This document shows, piece after piece, positions 17,738-25,169 of a DNA stretch of 64,000 nt. This DNA comes from Cuneatibacter sp. NSJ-177 (GTDB lineage Bacteria; Bacillota; Clostridia; Lachnospirales; Lachnospiraceae). A program made the translations under genes and the position numbers. The notes below the pieces were generated by a model, which searched no databases, had not been told where the DNA came from, and saw only the letters and a program-made list of their open reading frames with translations. Numbering within the stretch: the first letter of the stretch is position 1; each line of letters begins with the position of its first letter. The DNA is taken from the NCBI RefSeq assembly GCF_022867805.1, contig NZ_JALIFO010000002.1:124001-188000 (forward strand), in the 5' to 3' direction.

Positions 17738-17818
17738 GTCCCTACGTTGGCATTATCCAAATCAGGTATATGGGTCGAAGTTCTCAACTTCCTCTCAGCC
17801 TATCTATAAGCTCCCCTA
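17738..17818 (-). promoter_or_regulatory. TPP riboswitch (thi-box)
   Basis: Reading the minus strand, the aptamer shows the conserved GGGGAGC entry, GGCTGAGAGGAAG, the variable stem, GACCC, then TACCTGATTTGGATAATGCC and AACGTAGGGA. These match the thi-box consensus (CUGAGA, ACCUGAUCUGGAUAAUGCCAGCG-type segments). It precedes thiSFGH and should lower its expression when thiamine pyrophosphate is plentiful. Confidence 0.95.
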
Positions 17819-17834
17819 TTCAATTAACAGGTTC

Positions 17835-17863
17835 AGTATAGTACAAGAAGGCGGGTTTGTCAA
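17835..17863 (-). promoter_or_regulatory. Sigma-A promoter of thiSFGH
   Basis: Perfect TTGACA (17858-17863), 17-bp spacer and TATACT (17835-17840) on the minus strand. The expected start point (about 17827) lies just before the riboswitch aptamer. Confidence 0.88.
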
Positions 17864-17967
17864 TCCTCTGCGGCTTGTGCAGGAAAGTTTCCTTTCCCCG
17901 TGCCAAATAGAACGGCAATATTATAATGCAAACAATTATGTGCGCCAAGAAAAATTCATTCCGGCTC

Positions 17968-17995
17968 TTGCATTTTTTCTGATTTTTGATAAAAT
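17968..17995 (+). promoter_or_regulatory. Sigma-A promoter of MATE leader
   Basis: TTGCAT (17968-17973), 16-bp spacer, TAAAAT (17990-17995). The predicted start, about 18002, coincides with the first base of the hairpin at 18002-18049. Confidence 0.6.
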
Positions 17996-18001
17996 AAATA
18001 T

Positions 18002-18049
18002 ACAGCGAGTAGCAAACCTGCGTAAATCCAGTTGTTTGCCACTCGCTGT
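18002..18049 (+). ncRNA. Structured leader hairpin 1 with GCGTAAATCCAG loop
   Basis: Outer 9-bp stem ACAGCGAGT/ACTCGCTGT, small internal loop, inner 5-bp stem CAAAC/GTTTG, and a 16-nt loop holding GCGTAAATCCAG (18020-18031). A T-rich tail (TTTTATTT) follows. It is a diverged copy of the hairpin at 18167-18212, with compensatory changes in both stems. I do not recognise the motif. Confidence 0.6.
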
Positions 18050-18101
18050 TTTATTTGTGCCGGGACGCTGGTTCCCGTGATTGCGGAAGGGAGGTGAATG
18101 G

Positions 18102-18188
18102 ATGGAGCAAGCCAAGCCAGGCCAGGCCATATGGCGGACAACAACCGAAAAACGGCTGAAAGACCAAGCGTGTAGCCAAAAAGCGTAA
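18102..18188 (+). CDS. Putative 28-residue leader peptide upstream of MATE gene
   Basis: Small ORF MEQAKPGQAIWRTTTEKR... (28 codons) with a strong GGGAGG site 7 nt upstream of the ATG at 18102 (a second ATG at 18098 is too close). The TAA stop (18186-18188) lies inside the loop of hairpin 2, and the last seven codons form the 5' arm of that hairpin, so translation would open it. This is the arrangement of ribosome-controlled attenuators in front of resistance genes. There is no homologue I recognise; the peptide is hydrophilic, with seven Lys/Arg residues. It could instead be a chance ORF in a structured leader. Confidence 0.5.
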   Translation: MEQAKPGQAIWRTTTEKRLKDQACSQKA

Positions 18189-18212
18189 ATCCAGCTCTTT
18201 TGACTACACGCT
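18167..18212 (+). ncRNA. Structured leader hairpin 2 with GCGTAAATCCAG loop
   Basis: Outer 9-bp stem AGCGTGTAG/CTACACGCT, single-base internal loop, inner stem CAAAA/TTTTG, 16-nt loop with the same GCGTAAATCCAG (18183-18194) as hairpin 1. The sequence after the stem, ATTTCTTTGTTTTG, is T-rich, so it could act as a weak terminator. Confidence 0.6.
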
Positions 18213-18257
18213 ATTTCTTTGTTTTGTAGAGAAGTATATCTATAAACAGAAACCCTC

Positions 18258-18298
18258 CGCTTTTGCCCCATTGCTTCACCAGCTCCGGGCAAAAAGCG
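18258..18298 (+). promoter_or_regulatory. Hairpin 3 directly before MATE ribosome-binding site
   Basis: CGCTTTTGCCC (18258-18268) pairs with GGGCAAAAAGCG (18287-18298), one bulged base, 18-nt loop. It ends about 15 nt before the AAAGGAGG of the MATE gene and could pair with, or insulate, that site. Confidence 0.45.
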
Positions 18299-18330
18299 AA
18301 GCCCTTTAGCAAGAAAGGAGGCATCATCCC

Positions 18331-19740
18331 ATGGATCAAAGATCCAACGCCTTTCTGGAGACAGAAAAAATAGGCGTACTCATGCGAAAATACGCAGTCC
18401 CCTGCATTATTTCGCTTCTCGTGGCCGCGCTTTACAACATTGTGGACCAGATTTTTATTGCCAACGCAGATTATCTGGGCTCTTACGGCAATGCGGCCAA
18501 CACCGTAGTATTTCCCTTAACCGTCGTGGCTCTCGCCATCGCCGTCATGATCGGCGACGGCTGCTGCGCTTTTGTCAGCATCAGCCTTGGTGCCGATGAA
18601 AAAGAGAACGCGCACCGCAGCATCGGCAACGCGGTAATTTTGTGTATTGCCGGCAGCCTGATTCTGACCGCCCTCTATCTGATCTTTCAGGATCCGATCC
18701 TGTCCATGTTCGGCGGTCAGGTCAACGAAGAAACCTTCCGCCACTCGAAAGAATATTTTATCTACATCTCGCTCGGTATTCCTTTTTACATGTTTGGGCA
18801 GGCTTTAAATCCCATCATCCGCTCGGACGGCAGCCCTAAATTTGCCATGATTTCCACGCTGGCCGGGGCTATGGTCAACATCATTTTGGACCCAATTTTT
18901 ATCTTTGTTTTTCAATGGGGAATGATGGGCGCCGCCGTCGCCACCGTGCTCGGCCAGGTCTTGACCGCAGTCCTCGCCGTCTGGTACCTCTGCCATATGA
19001 AAGCGGTGAATCTGAGCCGCCAAAGCTTCCGGCTCAGCAGCAGGCTGATGAAAAAGTTTCTGCCCCTTGGCGTGTGCAGTTTCCTGTCCCAGATCTCTCT
19101 TGTGGCAGCCATGGCCGCTATCAATAATATGATCCGAAAATATGGCGCGGTGGATGCGGTATTTGGCCAGGAACAGTATGCCCAGATCCCCATGGCCGTT
19201 GTCGGAATCGTGATGAAATTTTTCCAAATCGTGATTTCCATCGCCGTCGGCATGGCGGCGGGCTGCATCCCGATCGTCGGCTACAACATCGGCGCTGGGC
19301 GGAAGGATCGGGCCAAAAGCCTGTTTACGCTCCTCTTGATCTCCGAAGCCGCCGTCGGGGCAATCGCCCTGATCATTGTGGAGTGTTTCCCCCGCCAGCT
19401 GATCGCGATTTTCGGCGCTGCCAACGAAAGCGTCCACTACACGAATTTTGCCGTCCGGGCTTTTCGCATCTATCTTTGCATGATGATTTTTGCCTGTGTC
19501 AACAAAGCTACATTCATTTATCTGCAATCCCTGGGGAAGGCCCTTGCCTCGACCCTTTTGTCCATGATCCGTGAGGTGGTTTTCGGCGTAGGCTTTGCCC
19601 TCTTGCTTCCGCTGTTTTGGCAGTTGGACGGTGTCCTGTATTCCATGCCGGTATCCGATATCCTGACCTTTGTTCTATCACTCCTCGTAATACGAAGTAC
19701 TTACCGCGCTTTATCCGAAAGAAAGGAGCTCGCCACATGA
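18331..19740 (+). CDS. MATE family multidrug/cation efflux transporter (MepA-like)
   Basis: 469-residue 12-helix exporter that expels organic cations or drugs using Na+ or H+. Two homologous six-helix halves are seen; typical MATE segments include ALYNIVDQIFIAN near the N-terminus, MFGQALNPIIRSDGSPKFAM, and GCIPIVGYNIGAGRKDRAK in the second half. It aligns best by eye with the MepA/NorM-like Firmicutes branch. AAAGGAGG lies upstream of the ATG. A 329-nt leader with three hairpins and a small ORF precedes it, and the stop overlaps the next start (ATGA), so the two genes form an operon. Confidence 0.93.
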   Translation: MDQRSNAFLETEKIGVLMRKYAVPCIISLLVAALYNIVDQIFIANADYLGSYGNAANTVVFPLTVVALAIAVMIGDGCCAFVSISLGADEKENAHRSIGNAVILCIAGSLILTALYLIFQDPILSMFGGQVNEETFRHSKEYFIYISLGIPFYMFGQALNPIIRSDGSPKFAMISTLAGAMVNIILDPIFIFVFQWGMMGAAVATVLGQVLTAVLAVWYLCHMKAVNLSRQSFRLSSRLMKKFLPLGVCSFLSQISLVAAMAAINNMIRKYGAVDAVFGQEQYAQIPMAVVGIVMKFFQIVISIAVGMAAGCIPIVGYNIGAGRKDRAKSLFTLLLISEAAVGAIALIIVECFPRQLIAIFGAANESVHYTNFAVRAFRIYLCMMIFACVNKATFIYLQSLGKALASTLLSMIREVVFGVGFALLLPLFWQLDGVLYSMPVSDILTFVLSLLVIRSTYRALSERKELAT

Positions 19741-20345
19741 AAAACCGCATTATCACCATCAGCAGAGAATTCGGCAGCGGAGGACGCACGGTCGGAAAGC
19801 AAACCGCGGAGAAGCTGGGAATCCCCTGCTATGACCAGGAAATCCTGGAAAAGCTTTCCGAAGAGAGCGAATTTGTTAAAGACTATGTGAAGGAACAAAG
19901 CGAGTACGCCAACTACGGCGGCTTTTGGGCCAATGCCTTTTCCAGCCGTTCCCTCTCCGGAATCTCCAATCAGGATTACCTCTGGATCATCCAAAAACAG
20001 TTGATTCTGGATTTAGCCGGGAAAGGGTCCTGTGTAATTGTCGGCCGCTGTGCGGATTTTATCTTAAAGGATACCACTGACTGTCTCACTGTATTTATCC
20101 ACGCCCAACCGCAGAAACGGATGGAGCGTGTGGTCAAAATCTACGGGGAAACGGATGTCCCGACGGAAAAACGGCTCATGGATAAGGACAAACGCCGGGC
20201 AGCCTACTATCAATTTTACACCGACATGCAGTGGGGGCAAGCCCAGAATTACCACATTGCGCTGGACAGCGGAATCCTCGGCATCGAAACCTGCGTCGGT
20301 CTCCTGACTCAACTGTATCAACACGGCCTCCCCGACGGCCGCTGA
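19737..20345 (+). CDS. Cytidylate kinase-like protein
   Basis: 202-residue P-loop kinase-like protein of the cytidylate kinase-like (Cmk2) family. It begins MKNRIITISREFGSGGRTVG, where the P-loop is GSGGRTVG, and carries an IVGRCADFIL segment and a basic lid region (RMERVVKIYGE, KRLMDKDKRRAAYY). Start ATG at 19737 overlaps the MATE stop codon and fits family length. Proteins of this family are common in Firmicutes beside transporters; the true substrate is often not known. A hairpin terminator follows at 20388. Confidence 0.88.
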   Translation: MKNRIITISREFGSGGRTVGKQTAEKLGIPCYDQEILEKLSEESEFVKDYVKEQSEYANYGGFWANAFSSRSLSGISNQDYLWIIQKQLILDLAGKGSCVIVGRCADFILKDTTDCLTVFIHAQPQKRMERVVKIYGETDVPTEKRLMDKDKRRAAYYQFYTDMQWGQAQNYHIALDSGILGIETCVGLLTQLYQHGLPDGR

Positions 20346-20387
20346 AGGATAAGCCCGTCAGGCTGACTTGAGGAGGAAAAAGAAAGA

Positions 20388-20429
20388 CCGGCGGGAAACA
20401 GGAAATCGCCTGTTATCCGCCGGATTTTT
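20388..20429 (+). terminator. Intrinsic terminator after kinase-like gene
   Basis: Stem CCGGCGG/CCGCCGG (20388-20394 with 20417-20423) with an inner CAGG/CCTG pairing, followed by ATTTTTG. It lies only 16 nt before the next ATG. Confidence 0.75.
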
Positions 20430-20445
20430 GTGTTATACTCCTCCT

Positions 20446-21438
20446 ATGGAAAATCATTTTTATTCTCTCAACGATTACTGCCGGGAACAGTTCGGCGAAA
20501 AGTTATATAAACTCTCCCTAAACGCCGGGCTCTGCTGCCCGAACCGGGACGGGACGCTGGACACTAGGGGCTGCATTTTTTGCAGCGCCGGAGGATCCGG
20601 AGACTTTGCCGCTCCCGCCTTTCTCCCCATCGGAGAACAGATCGACGCGGCAAAGGAACGGGTTTCCAGAAAGTTTTCCGGCGGCCGCTACATCGCTTAT
20701 TTTCAGGCTTATACCAACACCTATGGTCCCGTGGAATATTTAGAACAGATTTTTACGGAGGCCATCTCCCGGCCGGAGGTGGCGGCGCTCTCCATTGCCA
20801 CGCGGCCGGACTGCCTGCCGCCGGAGGTGCTCTCTCTTCTGGCGCGACTTCGCGCCCGAAAACCGGTCTGGGTGGAACTGGGGCTCCAGACCGTCCATGA
20901 GGACACGGCCCGCCTGATCCGCCGCGGCTACCCGCTCTCTTGTTTCAGCGAAGCTTGGAGCTCCCTTCACGCCCTCCGCATCCCGGTGATCGCCCATGTG
21001 ATTTTAGGCCTTCCCGGAGAGGGGCCGCAGGAAATCTATGAGACGATCCGGTATCTGTCGAAATCCGGTCCCTGCGCTCCGATCGACGGCGTCAAGCTCC
21101 AGCTGCTCCATGTGCTGGAAGGCACGGATCTGGCGGAACTTTACCGGGCAGGGCGCCTGACGGTCCTGCCGCTGGAAGAATATCTCCCGCTTCTGGCCGG
21201 ATGCCTGAAACGCCTCTCCCCCTCCACAGTGGTCCACCGCCTGACCGGAGACGGGCCAAAACGACTGCTGCTTGCCCCGGCTTGGAGCGCCGACAAGAAG
21301 AAAGTCTTAAATGCGGTCAACCGCTATTTCCGTGATTCCGGCCTCCGGCAAGGGGAGCTTTATCCGGCCCCTAAAGAAACGGTCCTCATATCATTGCCGA
21401 AACGGATAAAGACGGGTCTGCCTCCCAGCGGATCCTAA
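20446..21438 (+). CDS. TIGR01212-type radical SAM protein (YhcC family)
   Basis: 330-residue radical SAM protein. The cluster motif is CPNRDGTLDTRGCIFC (Cys31, 43, 46), the Elp3/YhcC spacing, followed by QAYTNTYGPVEYLEQIF, IATRPDCLPPEVLSLL and the VELGLQTVHEDTARLIRRGY segment. Family members are proposed to act in tRNA or related modification; the activity is unproven. The ATG at 20446 has no ribosome-binding site and follows a terminator; TATACT ends 6 nt before it, so the mRNA may be leaderless. The last residues (after about KRIKTG) run into remnant acetyltransferase sequence in another frame, so the native C-terminus may be altered. Confidence 0.85.
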   Translation: MENHFYSLNDYCREQFGEKLYKLSLNAGLCCPNRDGTLDTRGCIFCSAGGSGDFAAPAFLPIGEQIDAAKERVSRKFSGGRYIAYFQAYTNTYGPVEYLEQIFTEAISRPEVAALSIATRPDCLPPEVLSLLARLRARKPVWVELGLQTVHEDTARLIRRGYPLSCFSEAWSSLHALRIPVIAHVILGLPGEGPQEIYETIRYLSKSGPCAPIDGVKLQLLHVLEGTDLAELYRAGRLTVLPLEEYLPLLAGCLKRLSPSTVVHRLTGDGPKRLLLAPAWSADKKKVLNAVNRYFRDSGLRQGELYPAPKETVLISLPKRIKTGLPPSGS

Positions 21439-21494
21439 AACGCTGCGGCTTTCAGGAAGAAAAGCAGGGAGAAACCATATGGCGGAAATTGTAA
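21393..21494 (+). pseudogene. C-terminal remnant of a GNAT acetyltransferase
   Basis: In the frame beginning at 21393 the DNA reads IAETDKDGSASQRILKRCGF, then a short basic tail ending at a TAA (21492-21494). This is the acceptor-site end of GNAT/RimJ-type acetyltransferases (xxDNxASQRVLEKxGF pattern). No upstream part of such a gene exists; the frame overlaps the 3' end of the radical SAM gene. It is best read as a relic left by deletion. Confidence 0.6.
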
Positions 21495-21535
21495 ACGCTT
21501 CCTTCCTACATCGAGACAGCCAACGGGCAAAAAAA

Positions 21536-21580
21536 GAATGCTGAAAAAGGAACCTTCGTTCTTTCCCAGCACTCTTTTTT
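21536..21580. terminator. Bidirectional terminator between radical SAM gene and prs
   Basis: Long imperfect stem starting GAATGCTG and ending CAGCACTC, preceded by A7 and followed by T6. It serves convergent units on both strands. Confidence 0.75.
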
Positions 21581-21637
21581 AATTTCTCCCTCAATCTATG
21601 GCTATGTGAAACTGCGTCTTTTCCGACGGTTCCGCAT

Positions 21638-22861
21638 TTATCGCATTTCGTTTTTCTTTGCTTCCTGTTTTTCTTTATACTTTGCCAGACGGGTCTGGAT
21701 CTTATCCACCGGATTTAACAAGGGCTCCAAAGACATATCGTGGTTCATCGTATCGATCAACAGGGCAATATATTTGCTCAGGTCAACGCTGACATAGTAA
21801 GGTCTCGCCAAGGTTTCCGGAGACTGGTAAATCGCGTTGGTGGTCAGGATCTTATTGATCAGTCCGTCGTTCACCGCCTGATCGAAAATCTCCATCCCCG
21901 CCGTAAACAGGCCAAAGCTGGCGCAGACAAACACCTTCCTGGCGTTTCTGGCTTTCAGCTGCTTGGCAACGTCGATCACGCTCTCGCCGGATGCGATCAT
22001 ATCATCGACAATCACCACATCCTTCCCTGCCACCGAAGAGCCCAAAAATTCATGAGCCACAATCGGATTCTTTCCGTTTACCACACGGGTATAATCTCTT
22101 CTCTTATAGAACATACCGACGTCCAGGCCGCCCAGCATCGTCGAGAAGTAAATAGCGCGCCCGACCGCGCCCTCGTCCGGGCTGATGATCATCATATGCT
22201 GAGAATCCAGCTGCAAATCTTTTTCCGTGCGCAGAAGAGCCTTGATAAACTGATAGGTCGGTACAATCGTCTCAAAACCGCTGAGCGGGATGGCGTTTTG
22301 TACACGGGGATCATGGGCGTCAAAGGTCAAAATACAGCTAACCCCCATGGAAACCAGCTCCTGCAGGGCCAGCGCGCAGTCCAGGGATTCCCGGCCGGAC
22401 CGTTTGTGCTGACGGCTTTCATAGAGAAACGGCATAATCACAGTAATTCTCTTGGCCTTACCGCCGACCGCAGCAATGATGCGCTTTAAATTCTGAAAAT
22501 GATCATCCGGCGACATCGGATTTTCCTTCCCGTACATCGGGTAAGTCAGACTGTAATTGCAGATATCCACCAGGATATACAGATCGTCGCCGCGGACGCT
22601 GGCGTTCAGCACGCCCTTGGCCTCGCCGGAGCCAAACCGCGGCAGGCTGTTTTCAATCATATAAGAGTCTTTCTTATAACCGTTGAAATCCTGTTCCCGT
22701 CCTTTTCTCCACATCGCCAGATAGGCGTCCACCCGCTCCGCCAGCTCTTCGCAGCCGGGAAGTGCCACCAACCCCAAAGGGCCGACCGGCAGCGTATGGG
22801 AAAATTCATCGTTTTCGGCAGCCATTTTGATCTCGCTCATTTTGTCATCTTCCTCCATCAT
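21638..22861 (-). CDS. prs: Ribose-phosphate pyrophosphokinase (long clostridial type)
   Basis: 407-residue PRPP synthetase-like enzyme that makes 5-phosphoribosyl pyrophosphate from ribose 5-phosphate and ATP for nucleotides, His and Trp. Two phosphoribosyltransferase folds are seen; the PRPP loop is VVIVDDMIASGESV in the second half, and TVIMPFLYESRQHKRSGRE matches the ATP-binding flexible loop. It is about 80 residues longer than the standard enzyme, as in other Clostridia. ATG at 22861 overlaps the end of dnaI; an in-frame ATG at 22840 with GGAGG upstream is an alternative. Confidence 0.9.
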   Translation of the reverse strand: MMEEDDKMSEIKMAAENDEFSHTLPVGPLGLVALPGCEELAERVDAYLAMWRKGREQDFNGYKKDSYMIENSLPRFGSGEAKGVLNASVRGDDLYILVDICNYSLTYPMYGKENPMSPDDHFQNLKRIIAAVGGKAKRITVIMPFLYESRQHKRSGRESLDCALALQELVSMGVSCILTFDAHDPRVQNAIPLSGFETIVPTYQFIKALLRTEKDLQLDSQHMMIISPDEGAVGRAIYFSTMLGGLDVGMFYKRRDYTRVVNGKNPIVAHEFLGSSVAGKDVVIVDDMIASGESVIDVAKQLKARNARKVFVCASFGLFTAGMEIFDQAVNDGLINKILTTNAIYQSPETLARPYYVSVDLSKYIALLIDTMNHDMSLEPLLNPVDKIQTRLAKYKEKQEAKKNEMR

Positions 22862-23873
22862 CGTTTCTGTCCTTTGTATTCGCAGCTAAACCCAGCCGCT
22901 CTTCCCTTTTTTTCAGACGGATGTCCGAATTATACAGGCGCAGCAGCCGGTAATTCTCCATCAGACGGGACGCCACGCGTTCCGAGTAGCTGGCCCGGAT
23001 TTGGTTCATCGTCAAATTGGTAGAAATCATCGTAGATCTCCGGCGAAGTTCCCGCTCGTTCAGGCAGAAAAATAATTCCGAGCTGACCAGTGAGTTGTTC
23101 AGCTCCGTGCCGAGATCGTCCACGATCAGCAGATCGCTGTCCAGCACCCAGTGATAATATTCTTCCTGACCGGCTTCCTCTCTGGAATAGGCGTGGTCCG
23201 CCAGCGCCTCAAAAAGCTGGTTGGCCGACAGGTATATCACAGAGATTCCCTTTTTCATCAGGGCGTCGGCGATGCAGTTGGATAGAAAAGTCTTTCCCGT
23301 ACCGGCGCTCCCCATGAGCAGCAGATTTTCTTTCCCCGGCTCAAAGGTATCGACGAACCGCCTGCTCTGCAAGAGCACCTGCTGCATGTGCTCATAGGGA
23401 CTCTCCCCGCCGGAAGGAGCTTCCCTGTCATAGTATTCCAGGGAGAATGTGGAAAAATTCTCCCGTTCCAGTTTTTCATGGATCGGATGCTGGGAAAACA
23501 GCATGTCCACAATCGCCTGCTCAAAGCACCGGCATTTTTTCCCGTTTACATAGCCGGTGTCCCGGCACAGCGGACAATGACACGGCATCTCCAGGTAATC
23601 CGGTGGATATCCGGCCGAAGCCAGAAGCACCTGCTTTCCCTCCCGGAGTTCCTGAAGCTGTCTGGCCAGCTTGTCCGCGGCCTTGGTATCCCCGGCCAGC
23701 AGGCGCTCCGCCCGCTGATAGGATAAATCAGCCGTGGTCTCCTCCATCTCCCGAAGCCTGGGGAGCCTGGAGTAAGCTTCCCGGATGTGCGCTTCCTGAG
23801 CCGTGCGGTTCTCCAGTTGTTTTTTATCATACTCCCGCCGGATCCTGTCATACTGTGGATTTGTCAGCCCCAT
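22845..23873 (-). CDS. dnaI: DnaI/DnaC-type helicase loader ATPase
   Basis: 342-residue AAA+ protein expected to load DnaB onto DNA. The N-terminal half is coiled-coil and has a cysteine-rich zinc site (CHCPLCRDTGY...CRC, residues about 118-135). The ATPase core has Walker A GSAGTGKTF, Walker B LLIVDDLGTE and sensor-1 STNLT. It overlaps the dnaD stop and the prs start, so dnaD-dnaI-prs are one coupled operon. DnaB itself is encoded at 4828-6159. Confidence 0.92.
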   Translation of the reverse strand: MGLTNPQYDRIRREYDKKQLENRTAQEAHIREAYSRLPRLREMEETTADLSYQRAERLLAGDTKAADKLARQLQELREGKQVLLASAGYPPDYLEMPCHCPLCRDTGYVNGKKCRCFEQAIVDMLFSQHPIHEKLERENFSTFSLEYYDREAPSGGESPYEHMQQVLLQSRRFVDTFEPGKENLLLMGSAGTGKTFLSNCIADALMKKGISVIYLSANQLFEALADHAYSREEAGQEEYYHWVLDSDLLIVDDLGTELNNSLVSSELFFCLNERELRRRSTMISTNLTMNQIRASYSERVASRLMENYRLLRLYNSDIRLKKREERLGLAANTKDRNDDGGR

Positions 23874-24930
23874 AGAGTTCTTTTTCCTCCTGCATCAGCA
23901 GAGCGTCGTAGTCCGTGTTTCTCTGATTGAAATTGTGGAACCGGTTCGGCGCTGCGGTCTTCTCCGGTTTCTTTCTCTCTGCTTTCTGCTTTTCATAGTA
24001 AGCCTTCGCGGCCTCCGCAGTCGTGATCCCCGCCGTCTTCCAGGCTTTCACAATTTTGTCCGTGTATTCGAAGCTGGGGGAGTGGATCGCTTTCATGGTC
24101 CGGTTGCAGGCCTCCACCACGACGGACAGCGGCATCCGGTCTTCCCGAAGCCAGGTATTCAGGTACTTTCGCTCCTCCGGGGCCAGCATCCGACCCGTAA
24201 TGCCAAATGCCTTCATCACCGCCTTATTTTCCTTCTTGAAGGCCCGGTTTGCTTCCTTCGCCTGCTGCAGGGTCAGGATGCCTTCGCTGTGCCAGCCCAA
24301 AGCCACGCTTTCCATGTAGCGGCAGCTTCGGTGTCCGCCGTCCACACAGTATTCCACCAGATATTCGATCAGATCATCCGGAAACTGCAAGGTCTCCTTC
24401 ATATAGCCGAACAGTTCCACATCCTTGACGGACATCGTCCGGCCCAGATACCGCTCGGCGGCAAAGATCACAGCCTGAAAATCATCGTCTTCCTGAATCC
24501 GCTCCAGAAAATCCAGAGAACAGGACACGCGCCGTTCCGGTTCCTCCGCCGGCGCAGCCGCCGCGGTTTCCACTGCAACCGGATGTTCGGGCATTGGTTC
24601 GGCCTTGGGCGCTTCCTCCGGCCCGTCCTCGATCTGGGGTGCCGGCACATCCAACACGGCGACACGGGACAGCTTTCCGCCGGGCCCATACTCTAACTGC
24701 AAAAGATTCAGCTTTTCCCAATAGCACAGCGCTCTCACCACGTCTTTTTCCGTGTTGTTCAGCTTATCGGCCAGAAAGGACACGGAAAACTCTTTGTCCT
24801 CATCTGCTAAAAGACGCAGCAGATACAAATAGACTTTGACAAACTCGCCATTGGCATCCGCCATATACCCGTCAATAAAAGCGTTGGAAACCGCTGTCTG
24901 CTCCCACCGCCTGCTCTTTAATAACACCAC
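23848..24930 (-). CDS. dnaD: DnaD domain protein (replication initiation)
   Basis: About 360-residue primosomal protein. An N-terminal winged-helix region (TAVSNAFIDGYM...LYLLRLLADEDKEF) is followed by two DnaD C-terminal domains, the second ending ITTAEAAKAYYEKQ, then a basic tail with NRFHNFNQRNTDYDALL. The frame is open to 25026, but a TGCTATAAT promoter box lies inside that extension, so I place the start at GTG 24930 with GGGGGA 7 nt upstream; TTG 24936 is possible. First gene of dnaD-dnaI-prs, directly beside a DnaA-box cluster. Confidence 0.85.
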   Translation of the reverse strand: MVLLKSRRWEQTAVSNAFIDGYMADANGEFVKVYLYLLRLLADEDKEFSVSFLADKLNNTEKDVVRALCYWEKLNLLQLEYGPGGKLSRVAVLDVPAPQIEDGPEEAPKAEPMPEHPVAVETAAAAPAEEPERRVSCSLDFLERIQEDDDFQAVIFAAERYLGRTMSVKDVELFGYMKETLQFPDDLIEYLVEYCVDGGHRSCRYMESVALGWHSEGILTLQQAKEANRAFKKENKAVMKAFGITGRMLAPEERKYLNTWLREDRMPLSVVVEACNRTMKAIHSPSFEYTDKIVKAWKTAGITTAEAAKAYYEKQKAERKKPEKTAAPNRFHNFNQRNTDYDALLMQEEKELYGADKSTV

Positions 24931-24988
24931 TGCCAATTCCCCCGCTTCCTCGTACACGCCCTCAAACAATCCTCGTAGCCAAGTGTTC

Positions 24989-25018
24989 ACATTATAGCAC
25001 AAACCCTTCGGATTGGAA
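24989..25018 (-). promoter_or_regulatory. Promoter of dnaD-dnaI-prs
   Basis: TATAAT near 24990-24995 on the minus strand, preceded by TTTCCA 17 bp upstream. It lies inside the longest open frame of dnaD and so argues against the upstream start. Confidence 0.55.
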
Positions 25019-25065
25019 ATAGCCAATTTCTCGAAAACCCCAGTAAAACCGCGGGTTCCGGGGAT

Positions 25066-25169
25066 TGTGGATATTGTGGATTGTGTGGATAAGTGCCATT
25101 TTCCGACAAAAAATCCACAATTTTGTCAACCACTTCATTTGTTGATAAAATTGTGGATAATGTGGATAA
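25066..25169. promoter_or_regulatory. DnaA-box cluster
   Basis: Three perfect TGTGGATAA boxes (25084-25092, 25152-25160, 25161-25169) plus near-matches at 25066-25074, 25075-25083, 25111-25119 (opposite strand) and 25140-25148 (TGTTGATAA) fall in 104 bp between murC and dnaD. dnaA and dnaN are not nearby, so this is not the usual oriC setting; a DnaA-controlled promoter or DnaA-titrating site fits better. Confidence 0.75.

Noticed and set aside
17936-18292. Minus-strand small membrane toxin ORFs (WIYA-containing) opposite the MATE leader
   Set aside because: The shared WIYA reading comes from the common loop sequence; no ribosome-binding site precedes either frame on that strand.
24931-25026. 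Longer dnaD start (TTG at 25026)
   Set aside because: The added codons overlap a TATAAT promoter box and lack a ribosome-binding site.
25066-25169. Chromosomal replication origin
   Set aside because: DnaA boxes are dense, but dnaA, dnaN, recF and gyrase genes are absent and the AT-rich unwinding region is short; kept only as a DnaA-box cluster.
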